A stretch of DNA of 40,034 nt. Origin: DASSKK01 sp035690495 (lineage in GTDB: Bacteria > Actinomycetota > Actinomycetes > Propionibacteriales > Nocardioidaceae). The first letter of the stretch is position 1. Each line of letters starts with the position of its first letter. Made by a program: the position numbers and the translations under genes. The notes beneath the pieces are model-generated. The model was not told the DNA's origin. It saw only the letters and a program-made list of their open reading frames with translations, and ran no database searches. The stretch is from positions 1 through 40,034 of the forward strand of contig DASSKK010000030.1 in NCBI GenBank assembly GCA_035690495.1. The letters are read 5' to 3'. Below, piece by piece: positions 1 through 7,286 of this stretch.

Positions 1-765
1 GAGGCCGCCCACGCCGCCGGGTTCGGCCTGGTGGTCTCGGCGATCCACGGCCGGCGCAGCGACGCGCGCAAGTGGCTGGACGGGCTGGCGACCCGGCGCT
101 CGGACGGCGTCGTGCTGGTGGTGTCCGAACTGCCCCGCGCCGACCAGCAACGGCTGGCCGAGCTGAACGTGCCACTGGTGCTGATCGACCCGCTGGGCAG
201 CGCCGACCCGACCATCCCGGCGATCGGCGCGACGAACTGGGCCGGCGGGCTGGCGGCCACCGAGCACCTGACCGGGCTCGGGCACCGGCGCATCGGGGTG
301 ATCACCGGGCCGCGCCGGCTGTTGTGCAGCCAGGCCCGGCTGGACGGCTACCGGGCGGCGCTGGAGCGGGTCGGGGTGGCCCCGGACCCCGACCTGGTCA
401 AGTACGGCGACTTCCACCATCCGAGCGGTCGGGCCGTCGCGCTGGAACTGCTCGACCTCGACGACCCGCCGACGGCGATCTTCGCCGGCAGCGACCAACA
501 GGCCTTCGGGGTCTACGAGGCGCTGCGGGCCCGGCGGCTGCGGGTGCCCGAGGACATCAGCGTGGTCGGCTTCGACGACCTGACCATCTGCGGCTGGGTC
601 TCGCCCCCGCTGACCACGATCCGGCAACCGCTGGAGCAGATGGCGGCGATGGCGACCCGGATGCTGCTCGACGGAGCCGGCTACGACGGGGCCCAGGCCC
701 GCCACGTCGAACTGGCCACGTCGCTGGTGGTGCGCGAGAGCACGGCGCCGCCGGCCACTACTTGA
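1..765 (+). CDS. LacI-family transcriptional regulator, 5'-truncated by window edge
   Basis: Only the C-terminal 254 residues are visible; the frame is open to base 1, so the helix-turn-helix lies outside the window. The visible part is the sugar-binding (periplasmic-binding-like) effector domain of LacI/GalR repressors: a stretch ending LVLIDP, then ATEHLTGLGHRRIGVITGP, an ARLDGYRAAL segment, a FAGSDQQAFGVYEALR segment, and the diagnostic VPEDISVVGFDD followed by PPLTTIRQP. Such proteins bind DNA as dimers and release it, or bind it, on sugar binding. The target and ligand cannot be told because neither the DNA-binding domain nor an adjacent sugar operon is in view. Its stop codon overlaps the 3' end of the convergent acyl-CoA dehydrogenase gene by 8 bp. 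Confidence 0.9.
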   Translation, partial: EAAHAAGFGLVVSAIHGRRSDARKWLDGLATRRSDGVVLVVSELPRADQQRLAELNVPLVLIDPLGSADPTIPAIGATNWAGGLAATEHLTGLGHRRIGVITGPRRLLCSQARLDGYRAALERVGVAPDPDLVKYGDFHHPSGRAVALELLDLDDPPTAIFAGSDQQAFGVYEALRARRLRVPEDISVVGFDDLTICGWVSPPLTTIRQPLEQMAAMATRMLLDGAGYDGAQARHVELATSLVVRESTAPPATT

Positions 766-1972
766 GCTCGGCCGAGGTCTTGTCGAGCAGGCGCCGCGCG
801 ACGATGAGCTGCTGGATCTGCTGCGTCCCCTCGAAGATGTCGAGGATCTTCGAGTCGCGGGCCCATTTCTCCAACAGCTCGTGCTCGCTGTAGCCGAGGC
901 TGCCGGCGAGCTCGACGCAGCGCAGGGTGACCTGGCTGCCCATCCGGCCGGCCTTCGCCTTCGCCATCGAGGCCTCCAGCGAGTTCGGCTTGCCGTTGTC
1001 GGCCATCCAGGCCGCCCGCAGCGTCAGTAGGTACGCGGCTTCCCAGTCCGCCTCGAGCTGCAGGTACGTCGCGGCAGCCGCCGACTGGGCCAGGCACGGA
1101 CGGTCGTAGTCGATGTCCACCCCCGCTTCCTGCAGCAGCTCGCGGGTCAGCTCGAGGGAGGCTCGTGCGCATCCGACGGCCATCGCGGCCACCACCGGCC
1201 GGGTGTTGTCGAAGGTGGCCATCGCGCCGGCGAAGCCCCGTCCGGAGTCGTCGACGTCCGGGCTGCCGAGCAGGTTCTCCTTCGGCACCCGGCAGTCCTC
1301 GAACCGGAGCGTGGCCGTGTCCGAGGAGCGGATGCCGAGCTTGCTCTCCAAGCGCTCGACGCTCAGCCCCGGAGTGCTCTTGGGGACCACGAAGGACTTG
1401 ATGGCGGCCCGGCCCTTGGTCTTGTCCAGCGTCGCCCACACCACGACGGCGTCGGAACGCTCACCGGCCGTGACGAAGATCTTCTCGCCGTTGATCACGT
1501 AGTCGTCGCCGTCCAGGGTCGCGGTCGTCGTGATCCTCGCCGAGTCCGAGCCGCAGCCCGGTTCGGTGATGGCCATCGACGCCCACACCCCCTCGAAGCG
1601 GGCGCGCTGCTCGTCGTCGGCGACGGACGCGATCGCGGAGTTGCCGAGTCCCTGACGGGGCATCGACAGCAGCAGTCCGACATCCCCCCAGCACATCTCC
1701 ATCACCGACAGCACGCTGGCCAGGTTCGTGCCGTTGCGCACCTCGGCGCCGTCTGACGCGGTACGGCGTACGCCTGAGGCGCCTGCCCCGCTGGTCTCGC
1801 CGGACGCCGACAGTCCGTCGACCATCGCGGCAAGCATGTCGAGCTCCTTGGGGTACTCGTGCTCGAGCAGGTCGTAGGACCGCGAGTTCGGCCGCAGCAC
1901 ATTCATCGCAACCTGGTGGGCCTGGCGAACGAGCGGCCGCAGCTTCCTGGGGGGTTCGAGGTTGATGGTCAT
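758..1972 (-). CDS. acyl-CoA dehydrogenase (second gene of a coupled pair)
   Basis: A 404-aa FAD-dependent acyl-CoA dehydrogenase, alpha-beta dehydrogenation of acyl-CoA thioesters. The family signature AITEPGCGSDSA (flavin/substrate loop) is followed by the beta-domain GDDYVINGEKIFVTAG, and the C-terminal helical domain ends with ILDIFEGTQQIQQ, whose Glu matches the catalytic base of the MCAD family. The ATG at 1972 was chosen because it overlaps the stop of the upstream dehydrogenase gene as ATGA, the usual coupling arrangement, and gives a protein starting MTINLEPPRKL. Length is normal. The partner gene lies directly upstream on the same strand, so the two may form a heteromeric enzyme (inference). 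Substrate unknown. Confidence 0.92.
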   Translation of the reverse strand: MTINLEPPRKLRPLVRQAHQVAMNVLRPNSRSYDLLEHEYPKELDMLAAMVDGLSASGETSGAGASGVRRTASDGAEVRNGTNLASVLSVMEMCWGDVGLLLSMPRQGLGNSAIASVADDEQRARFEGVWASMAITEPGCGSDSARITTTATLDGDDYVINGEKIFVTAGERSDAVVVWATLDKTKGRAAIKSFVVPKSTPGLSVERLESKLGIRSSDTATLRFEDCRVPKENLLGSPDVDDSGRGFAGAMATFDNTRPVVAAMAVGCARASLELTRELLQEAGVDIDYDRPCLAQSAAAATYLQLEADWEAAYLLTLRAAWMADNGKPNSLEASMAKAKAGRMGSQVTLRCVELAGSLGYSEHELLEKWARDSKILDIFEGTQQIQQLIVARRLLDKTSAELK

Positions 1973-3345
1973 ACCAGCACACCGCCTTCCGCGACGCCGA
2001 TCGCCCGCAGGTCGCGGTACCACCGCTCGACCGGGTGCTCCTTGACGAAGCCGTGCCCGCCCAGCAGCTGCACGCCGTCGTTGCCGATCTGCATGCCCCT
2101 CTCCGCGCACAGCCGCCGTGCCAGCGCCACCTCGCGGGCGAAGCTCCTGCCCTGAGTGGCACGGGAGGCCGCCCGATACGTGACCAGCCGCATGGCATCG
2201 AGCTCGATGCCGATGTCCGCCACCATGAACGCGACGCCCTGACGGTGGCTGACCGGCTCGCCGAACGCCTCCCGCTCGTTGACGTAGGGGATCACGTAGT
2301 CGAGCACTGCCTGTGCCGTGCCGACGGCCAGCGCGCACCAGGCCAGCCTGGCGAGCCGGACGCACTCCCGGTAGTCGTCCGCGGTTCCGAGGACGGCGTC
2401 GGCGCTCACCCGCACCTCGCTGAGCACCAGCCGGGACAGCGACGCGGCACGCAGCCCCATCGACGGCTCGGCCTCGATCTCCACCCCGCCGGCGCCCGAC
2501 TCGACGAGGAGCAGCCGGGGCTCGCCGTCCAGCATCGCTCCGGCCACGAACAGCTCGGCGTCGGCCCCCAGCGGCACCATGGACTTCGTGCCCTGGAGGA
2601 CGATCGCGTCTCCGTCCCGGGTCGCAGTGGCGGCGGGCACGAGCGGGTCGAACAACGGGTGGGGTTCGGTCAACGCGAGTGCGGCAGCGGGTACGTCGTC
2701 CCCGGTGAAGGCCGGCAGGAAACCAGCCTGCTGCTCGGCGCTCCCCCACAGGGACAGGGCCGTGCTCACCGCGCCCGGCGCCAACGTGGCCACCGCGAGT
2801 CCCATGTCGCCCTTGGCGAGGGCCTCTGCGACCAGGGTGCCCGCCATCGCCGACCGCTGGGTCGAGACGCCGCCGGCGCTCTCGGGGACGCCGAGGATCG
2901 GCAAGCCGATCTCCCGCGACGCCGCGAGCAGCTCCGCAGGGGGGCGGGCGGCGTCGTCCGCGTCGGCGGCCGCCGGTCGGAGCACCTCAGTGGCGAACTC
3001 GGTGGCCACCCCGAGGAGCATCTGCTCGTCGTCGGTGGGCGTCAGGTCGAAGGCGTCGCGGCGCGCCGCGTGAGCCGCACGATCCGGCGTGCCACCGCTC
3101 GGGGGGCGCCTGCGGGGCGCCTTGGCGAACTGCCGGTTGAGCGCACCCAAGGTCCGGAAGCCGGTCTTGGTGGACTCGAACACGACGCGCTCGGTGGGCT
3201 TGCGCAGCCCCCAGCGGTCCAGAACCGTGCTGCCCGCCAGCAGGCTCAGGAGGTTGACGGCGCGGCCGATGGGGTCGGGCCGCTCCGCAGAGGTGAGCCC
3301 GTGCTTGCGCCTGGCGGACCGTGGTGAGGCTGTGTCGGTGGACAT
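1969..3345 (-). CDS. acyl-CoA dehydrogenase, divergent, with long N-terminal extension and short C-terminus
   Basis: A 458-aa acyl-CoA dehydrogenase homologue. Residues 1-90 are a basic extension rich in Arg and Pro not typical of the family; the dehydrogenase fold starts near the TPTDDEQMLLGVATEF segment. The middle domain has ALALTEPHPLFDP in place of the usual TEPxxGSD loop, and the C-terminal region keeps QLLGGHGFVKEHPVERWYRD. The protein stops right after AEGGVLV, so the last helix after the normal EGT motif is missing. The altered TEP loop and the clipped end suggest a weak or structural subunit (inference). The start at 3345 lies 6 nt after a TACAGT -10 box, implying a leaderless mRNA. 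Its stop overlaps the next dehydrogenase start by 4 bp. Confidence 0.85.
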   Translation of the reverse strand: MSTDTASPRSARRKHGLTSAERPDPIGRAVNLLSLLAGSTVLDRWGLRKPTERVVFESTKTGFRTLGALNRQFAKAPRRRPPSGGTPDRAAHAARRDAFDLTPTDDEQMLLGVATEFATEVLRPAAADADDAARPPAELLAASREIGLPILGVPESAGGVSTQRSAMAGTLVAEALAKGDMGLAVATLAPGAVSTALSLWGSAEQQAGFLPAFTGDDVPAAALALTEPHPLFDPLVPAATATRDGDAIVLQGTKSMVPLGADAELFVAGAMLDGEPRLLLVESGAGGVEIEAEPSMGLRAASLSRLVLSEVRVSADAVLGTADDYRECVRLARLAWCALAVGTAQAVLDYVIPYVNEREAFGEPVSHRQGVAFMVADIGIELDAMRLVTYRAASRATQGRSFAREVALARRLCAERGMQIGNDGVQLLGGHGFVKEHPVERWYRDLRAIGVAEGGVLV

Positions 3346-3351
3346 GGGCCA

Positions 3352-3357
3352 ACTGTA
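3352..3357 (-). promoter_or_regulatory. -10 box for the acyl-CoA dehydrogenase pair
   Basis: On the minus strand TACAGT ends 6 nt before the ATG at 3345. This TANNNT-N6-ATG spacing places the transcription start at or next to the A of the ATG, so the message would be leaderless; no Shine-Dalgarno sequence is visible. The box overlaps the palindrome at 3354-3370. Confidence 0.55.
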
Positions 3358-3370
3358 ACTATGAGTTACA
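3354..3370. promoter_or_regulatory. operator-like palindrome upstream of the acyl-CoA dehydrogenase pair
   Basis: A perfect inverted repeat TGTAACT-ATG-AGTTACA with 7-bp arms and a 3-bp centre. It covers part of the -10 box and the spacer of the dehydrogenase promoter, the position where a TetR- or GntR-type repressor would block transcription. The binding protein is not in the window; TetR-type regulators commonly control fatty-acid genes in actinobacteria, so that class is a guess. Confidence 0.55.
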
Positions 3371-3394
3371 CCAGGTGCGACATGACGTGGCTCA

Positions 3395-3484
3395 CCGTGG
3401 TGGTTTCGAGGCTCCCTTCGAGGCTCGCAGGCTCGCACCTCAGGACAGGCCTCCGCTTCGCTCCCCCGCACACCTCAACCACCG
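3395..3484. repeat. REP-like palindromic intergenic element
   Basis: The left edge GGTGGTTTCGAGG and the right edge ACCTCAACCACCG are imperfect inverted copies. Between them are several short GAGGCTCG, GGCTCGC and GCTTCGCTC blocks. It fills most of the gap between the dehydrogenase promoter and the peptide deformylase gene and ends only 12 bp before the deformylase -10 box. A related sequence occurs at the 3' end of sufR (39669-39712). Confidence 0.55.
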
Positions 3485-3495
3485 GGGCGGTTGAC

Positions 3496-3501
3496 TACCA
3501 T
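3496..3501 (+). promoter_or_regulatory. -10 box for peptide deformylase gene
   Basis: TACCAT ends 6 nt before the ATG at 3508, the leaderless spacing. No Shine-Dalgarno sequence precedes the ATG, which supports both this promoter and this start. Confidence 0.5.
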
Positions 3502-3507
3502 GCCCGC

Positions 3508-4107
3508 ATGTCCGAGCTGCCGGAGTTGCCCGAGGGCGGTAGCGTGCGCCCGATCACCCGCTGGGGTGCGCGGGTGATGCACCACCTCCAGGAGCCGATC
3601 ACCAGCTTCGGCCCCGACCTGCGCGCGCTCGTCGCGGACATGGTCGCCACCATGTACGCCGCCGACGGCGTGGGGCTGGCCGCCTGCCAGATCGGCCGCG
3701 ACCAGTCGGTGTTCTGCTTCGACTGCCCGGACGAGGACGGCGTCCGCCACCGCGGTGTGGTGTGCAACCCGGTGCTCTACCTCCCCGAGGGCCGGGACCG
3801 TCGCCTGGACGAGACCGAGGAGGGCTGCCTGTCGCTGCCCGGCGCCTACATGGAGCTCGCCCGGCCGGACTTCGCCAGGGTGGAGGGTCAGGATCCCGAC
3901 GGCGCGCCGGTCGGCTACAGCGGCACCGGGATGCTCGCGCGATGCCTGCAGCACGAGACCGACCACTGCAACGGCACGGTGTTCGGCGACCGGCTGAACC
4001 GCCGCCGCCGCAAGAAGCTGCACCGGATCGCCGAGCGCCTCGACGAGTGCTACCCGGCCGACTGGCCTGCCACCCCGTCTCGCTCCGACCTCGACGCGGC
4101 GACGTAG
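3508..4107 (+). CDS. def: peptide deformylase
   Basis: A 199-aa metalloenzyme that removes the formyl group from the N-terminal methionine of new proteins at the ribosome exit. All three family motifs are intact: GVGLAACQ (54-61), EEGCLS with metal ligand Cys107, and HETDH with ligands His149 and His153 and catalytic Glu150. The C-terminal tail after NRRRRKKLHRIAERLDE is somewhat long and basic, as seen in many actinobacterial deformylases. The start at 3508 is supported by a -10 box 6 nt upstream. The 3' end overlaps the convergent trmH-like gene by 58 bp, so the two mRNAs are complementary there. Confidence 0.96.
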   Translation: MSELPELPEGGSVRPITRWGARVMHHLQEPITSFGPDLRALVADMVATMYAADGVGLAACQIGRDQSVFCFDCPDEDGVRHRGVVCNPVLYLPEGRDRRLDETEEGCLSLPGAYMELARPDFARVEGQDPDGAPVGYSGTGMLARCLQHETDHCNGTVFGDRLNRRRRKKLHRIAERLDECYPADWPATPSRSDLDAAT

Positions 4108-4889
4108 CAGGCCACCGCGCTCGCGGCCGCCACGTTGAGCGAGTCGATGCCTGCCGACATCGGGATCACCGCGCGACGCTCGGCGGCCCCGGCCCACCGC
4201 GCCGAGAGCCCGTGTCCCTCGGATCCCAGCAGCATCGCCAGCCGATCCACTCCCGCCACCGCCTGGGCGAGGGGCAACGCGTCTTCGTCGAGCGTGAGCG
4301 CGACGGTGGTGAACCCGTGCTCGGCCAGCATCACCGGAGCGTCGTACCAGTCGTCGACCCGCGCATAGGGCAGCGAGAACACCGCCCCCATCGCCACCTT
4401 GACCGAGCGGCGGTAGAGCGGGTCGGCGCAGCGCGGGGACAGCAGCATCGCGTCGACGCCCAGCGCGGCGCAACTGCGGAACATCGCTCCGACGTTGGTG
4501 TGGTCGACGATGTCCTCGGCGGCGACGATCGTGCGCGCCCCGGTCAGCACGTCGGGCACCGAAGGCAGCGGTCGCCGGTGAAGGGAGGCCAGTGCGCCGC
4601 GATGCACGTGGAAGCCGGTGACGTTCTCCGCGAGGGCCTCGCTGACGACGTAGCAGGGGGCGTCGGTTGCGGCGAGTACGTCGGCGAGTCCGTCCAGCCA
4701 CCGCGGCGCCATCAGCAGCGACCGCACCACGAAGCCCGCCCCGACGGCTCGGCGTACGACCTTGGCCCCCTCGGCGAGGAACAGTCCGTGCTCGGCTTCG
4801 AGATGCTTGCGCAGGTGTACGTCGCGCAGGTCCCGGTAGTCGCCGAGCCGCGGGTCCTCCGGGTCTGTGACCTCGATCAGCTCGGCCAT
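4050..4889 (-). CDS. SpoU/TrmH-family RNA 2'-O-ribose methyltransferase
   Basis: A 279-aa SPOUT methyltransferase using S-adenosylmethionine to methylate a ribose 2'-OH in rRNA or tRNA. The N-terminal part (LRKHLEAEHGLFLAEGAKVVRRA) is the SpoU substrate-binding domain. The knotted catalytic domain has motif 1 (TNVGAMFRSCAALGVDAMLL), motif 2 (LLGSEGHGLS) and motif 3 (IPMSAGIDSLNVAAASAVACY, in part). The target nucleotide cannot be assigned. The ATG at 4889 lies 13 bp inside the 3' end of cysG, so it is probably the third gene of the cobT-cysG operon. The 3' end overlaps def by 58 bp. Confidence 0.9.
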   Translation of the reverse strand: MAELIEVTDPEDPRLGDYRDLRDVHLRKHLEAEHGLFLAEGAKVVRRAVGAGFVVRSLLMAPRWLDGLADVLAATDAPCYVVSEALAENVTGFHVHRGALASLHRRPLPSVPDVLTGARTIVAAEDIVDHTNVGAMFRSCAALGVDAMLLSPRCADPLYRRSVKVAMGAVFSLPYARVDDWYDAPVMLAEHGFTTVALTLDEDALPLAQAVAGVDRLAMLLGSEGHGLSARWAGAAERRAVIPMSAGIDSLNVAAASAVACYVAASRSERDGVAGQSAG

Positions 4890-6118
4890 GACCGGTCCGG
4901 GAAACGCCCCGGGTTCGCCACCGCGACCACGGCACCGATCACCACCACGGCGGGCGGACGCAGCCCGGCCTCGTCGATGGCCGGGGCCACCTCGGCGAGG
5001 GTCGACCAGACCGTCTGCTCGGCCGGCATCGTGCCCTCGGCGACGACGGCGACAGGAGTCCCGGGATCGCGCCCGGCCGACACCAGCCGGCTCGCGATCG
5101 CGGAGAGGTTCTGCACCGCCATCAGCAGCACCAGCGTGCCCCGCAGCCGCGCCACCGCATCCCAGTCGACGAGTGAGTCGGCATGGTCCGGGGGGAGATG
5201 CCCGGTGACGACCGTGAACTCGTGTGCCACGCCGCGGTGAGTGACCGGTATCCCGGCGGCGGCCGGGACCGAGACGGCACTGGTCAGTCCGGGGATCACC
5301 GACCAGGCCACCCCCGCCTCCCGGCAGGCGAGCGCCTCCTCGAACCCCCGACCGAACACGAAGCTGTCCCCGCCCTTGAACCGCACCACCCGCTTGCCCT
5401 TCGAGGCGCGGTCGACGAGGACGCGATGGATCTCCTCCTGCGCGGCGGCACGACCGCGCGGCAGCTTGCTGACGTCGACCACCTCCACATCGGCCGGAAG
5501 CTCGTCGAGCAGAGCACGCGGGGCGAGACGATCCGCGACCACGACGTCAGCCGCGGACAACGCCCGGCGAGCGGCGATGGTGACCAGCTCCGGGTCACCG
5601 GGTCCGCCGCCGACGAGCACCACGCCGGGCGCCGGACGCTCCACACCGGCCGCAGTGATCGCGCCGTCGCGCAGGCCGGCGAGGATCGCGTCACGCAGAC
5701 CGGCGGACCGGCGTGGCTCGCGGTTGCCGAGCACCGCCACGGTCACCCCGGCATGCCGACCGACCGCGGGCGTCCACGCGGTGGCTCGGGTCGCGTCGTC
5801 GCTGCGCACGCAGAAGATCCGCCTCCGCTCGGCTCCCGCGCTCACCGCGTCGTTGACCGCCGGGTCGTCGGTGGCAGTCAGGACGTACCAGGTCTCGTCG
5901 AGATCGGCGTCCTCGAAGCCGCGTCGCAGCCAGGTGATCTCGCCTCCGGTGGCCATCGCCTCGACCGCCGGCGTCGTGCGCGGCGAGACGACGACCACGT
6001 CGGCCCCGGCGGTCAGCAGCCCGGGGATCCGGCGTCGTGCCACCCTGCCGCCGCCCACCACCAGCACCCGACGGCCGGCCAGCCTCAGTCCGGCGGGATA
6101 CGGGGGTGGATCGCTCAC
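4877..6118 (-). CDS. cysG: siroheme synthase-type fusion: precorrin-2 dehydrogenase + uroporphyrinogen-III C-methyltransferase
   Basis: A 413-aa two-module enzyme making precorrin-2 and sirohydrochlorin from uroporphyrinogen III. Residues 1-150 are the NAD-binding module (VLVVGGGRVARRRIPGLL, then TATDDPAVNDAV, whose Asp matches the dehydrogenase/chelatase catalytic Asp). From about residue 165 comes the SAM-dependent methyltransferase, with VGGGPGDPELVTI near its start and KGGDSFVFGRGFEE. E. coli CysG has 457 residues; the missing ~45 fall in the helical dimerisation region between the modules. The GTG start at 6118 overlaps the cobT stop as GTGA. Siroheme serves sulfite and nitrite reductases; precorrin-2 can also feed B12 synthesis, in keeping with cobT next door. 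Confidence 0.93.
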   Translation of the reverse strand: MSDPPPYPAGLRLAGRRVLVVGGGRVARRRIPGLLTAGADVVVVSPRTTPAVEAMATGGEITWLRRGFEDADLDETWYVLTATDDPAVNDAVSAGAERRRIFCVRSDDATRATAWTPAVGRHAGVTVAVLGNREPRRSAGLRDAILAGLRDGAITAAGVERPAPGVVLVGGGPGDPELVTIAARRALSAADVVVADRLAPRALLDELPADVEVVDVSKLPRGRAAAQEEIHRVLVDRASKGKRVVRFKGGDSFVFGRGFEEALACREAGVAWSVIPGLTSAVSVPAAAGIPVTHRGVAHEFTVVTGHLPPDHADSLVDWDAVARLRGTLVLLMAVQNLSAIASRLVSAGRDPGTPVAVVAEGTMPAEQTVWSTLAEVAPAIDEAGLRPPAVVVIGAVVAVANPGRFPDRSWPS

Positions 6119-7179
6119 TTGCGCGCCACCCCGGCGGAGTCGAAGGTGGCCATCTCGCGCAGGATCGCGCCTGCCGCCTCGACCAGCGGAAAGGCCAGCA
6201 CGGCACCGGTGCCCTCCCCCAGTCGCAGATCCAGGTCGACGAGCGGGCGGAGTCCGAGCTCGGCGAGCGCGACCTGATGACCTGGTTCGACGCTGCGGTG
6301 GCCCGCGAAGCAGTAGTCGACCGCGCTCGGCACAAGGGCGTGCGCCACCAGAGCGGCCGCACCGGCGATCACGCCGTCCAGGATCACCGGCACCCGGCGT
6401 GCAGCGGCGCCCAGGACGAACCCGGCGATGCCGGCGTGCTCGAACCCTCCGAGAACCGCCAGCGTGTCGACCGGGTCGGCGGAGACGGGACGGTCGCGAA
6501 CCGCGTCGGTGACCACCGTCACCTTGCGGGCCAGCGTGAGGTCGTCGATTCCGGTGCCACGACCGGTCACGGCAGCGGGGTCGGCACCGGTGAACGCAGC
6601 GATCAGGGCCGCCGCCGGCGTGGTGTTGGCGATGCCCATGTCCCCGGTGAGCAGGCAGTCGAACCCTTCGGCGACGAGTCGGTCCGCGACCGCCGCCCCG
6701 GCGAGCAGTGCCCGTGCAGCCTGCTCACGGGTCATGGCCGGCCCGGCCGACAGGTCGGCGGTGCCCCGACCGACCTTGTGCTCGATCAGGTCCGGCCCGG
6801 GCTCGAGGTCGGCCGCGACGCCCATGTCGACGACGTACACCTGCGCGCCCGCCTGCCGGGCCAGCACGTTCACCGCCGCGCCGCCGGCACGGAAGTTCGC
6901 GACCATCGCCGCCGTCACCTCCTGCGGCCACGGGGTGACGCCCTGGGCATGGACGCCGTGGTCTCCGGCGAACACTGCAACGGCCGGTCGGGCGAGTTGC
7001 CTCGGCGGGCAGGCACGCTGGATTCCCGCCAGCCGGACCGAAGCGTCCTCGAGCACGCCGAGAGCGCCCGGAGGCTTGGTCAGCTGCGCCTGCCGCGACG
7101 CCGCTTCGGCCATCGCGGCCTCGTCGAGCGGGGTGATCGCGCGGAGCAGGTCGTCGAGCGTCGCAGGGGCCGTCGTCAT
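6115..7179 (-). CDS. cobT: nicotinate-nucleotide-dimethylbenzimidazole phosphoribosyltransferase
   Basis: A 354-aa CobT that makes alpha-ribazole phosphate, the lower-loop precursor of cobalamin, from dimethylbenzimidazole and nicotinate mononucleotide. Family motifs include TKPPGALGVLE near the N-terminus, FAGDHGVHAQGVTPWP, LLTGDMGIANTTPAAAL, FAGHRSVEPGH and LGEGTGA, whose Glu (about residue 322) is the catalytic base. An ATG at 7188 is in frame, but 7179 is preferred because a CACAAT -10 box ends 7 nt before it and would overlap the earlier ATG. First gene of cobT-cysG-trmH. No cobalamin riboswitch fits into the 107 bp upstream. Confidence 0.95.
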   Translation of the reverse strand: MTTAPATLDDLLRAITPLDEAAMAEAASRQAQLTKPPGALGVLEDASVRLAGIQRACPPRQLARPAVAVFAGDHGVHAQGVTPWPQEVTAAMVANFRAGGAAVNVLARQAGAQVYVVDMGVAADLEPGPDLIEHKVGRGTADLSAGPAMTREQAARALLAGAAVADRLVAEGFDCLLTGDMGIANTTPAAALIAAFTGADPAAVTGRGTGIDDLTLARKVTVVTDAVRDRPVSADPVDTLAVLGGFEHAGIAGFVLGAAARRVPVILDGVIAGAAALVAHALVPSAVDYCFAGHRSVEPGHQVALAELGLRPLVDLDLRLGEGTGAVLAFPLVEAAGAILREMATFDSAGVARK

Positions 7180-7186
7180 GAGGGCC

Positions 7187-7192
7187 ATTGTG
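7187..7192 (-). promoter_or_regulatory. -10 box for cobT
   Basis: CACAAT on the minus strand, 7 nt before the ATG at 7179. The same hexamer and spacing occur before the hydrolase gene at 9748. Suggests a leaderless message and decides between two possible ATG starts. Confidence 0.45.
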
Positions 7193-7234
7193 TCGGTTGC
7201 ACCCGGCCTGCTGGCACCCGACCACCTGGCGGAC

Positions 7235-7240
7235 TAGGTT
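7235..7240 (+). promoter_or_regulatory. -10 box for PEBP-like gene
   Basis: TAGGTT with a weak -35 (TGGCAC, 7212-7217) at 17 bp. It would give a leader of roughly 40 nt carrying the strong Shine-Dalgarno AGGAGG at 7271-7276. Confidence 0.35.
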
Positions 7241-7286
7241 GAAAGACGTCCAGCCGTCTGCCAGCCAGCGAGGAGGAACCTCACCG

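Noticed and set aside
2035..3327. A 430-codon open frame on the plus strand over the second acyl-CoA dehydrogenase
   Set aside because: Low-complexity Arg/Gly/Ala-rich translation without motifs; the dehydrogenase on the other strand is clearly real.
7180..7286. Cobalamin riboswitch upstream of cobT
   Set aside because: The gap is too short for the ~200-nt element, no B12-box-like sequence is visible, and the -10 box sits 7 nt before the start codon.
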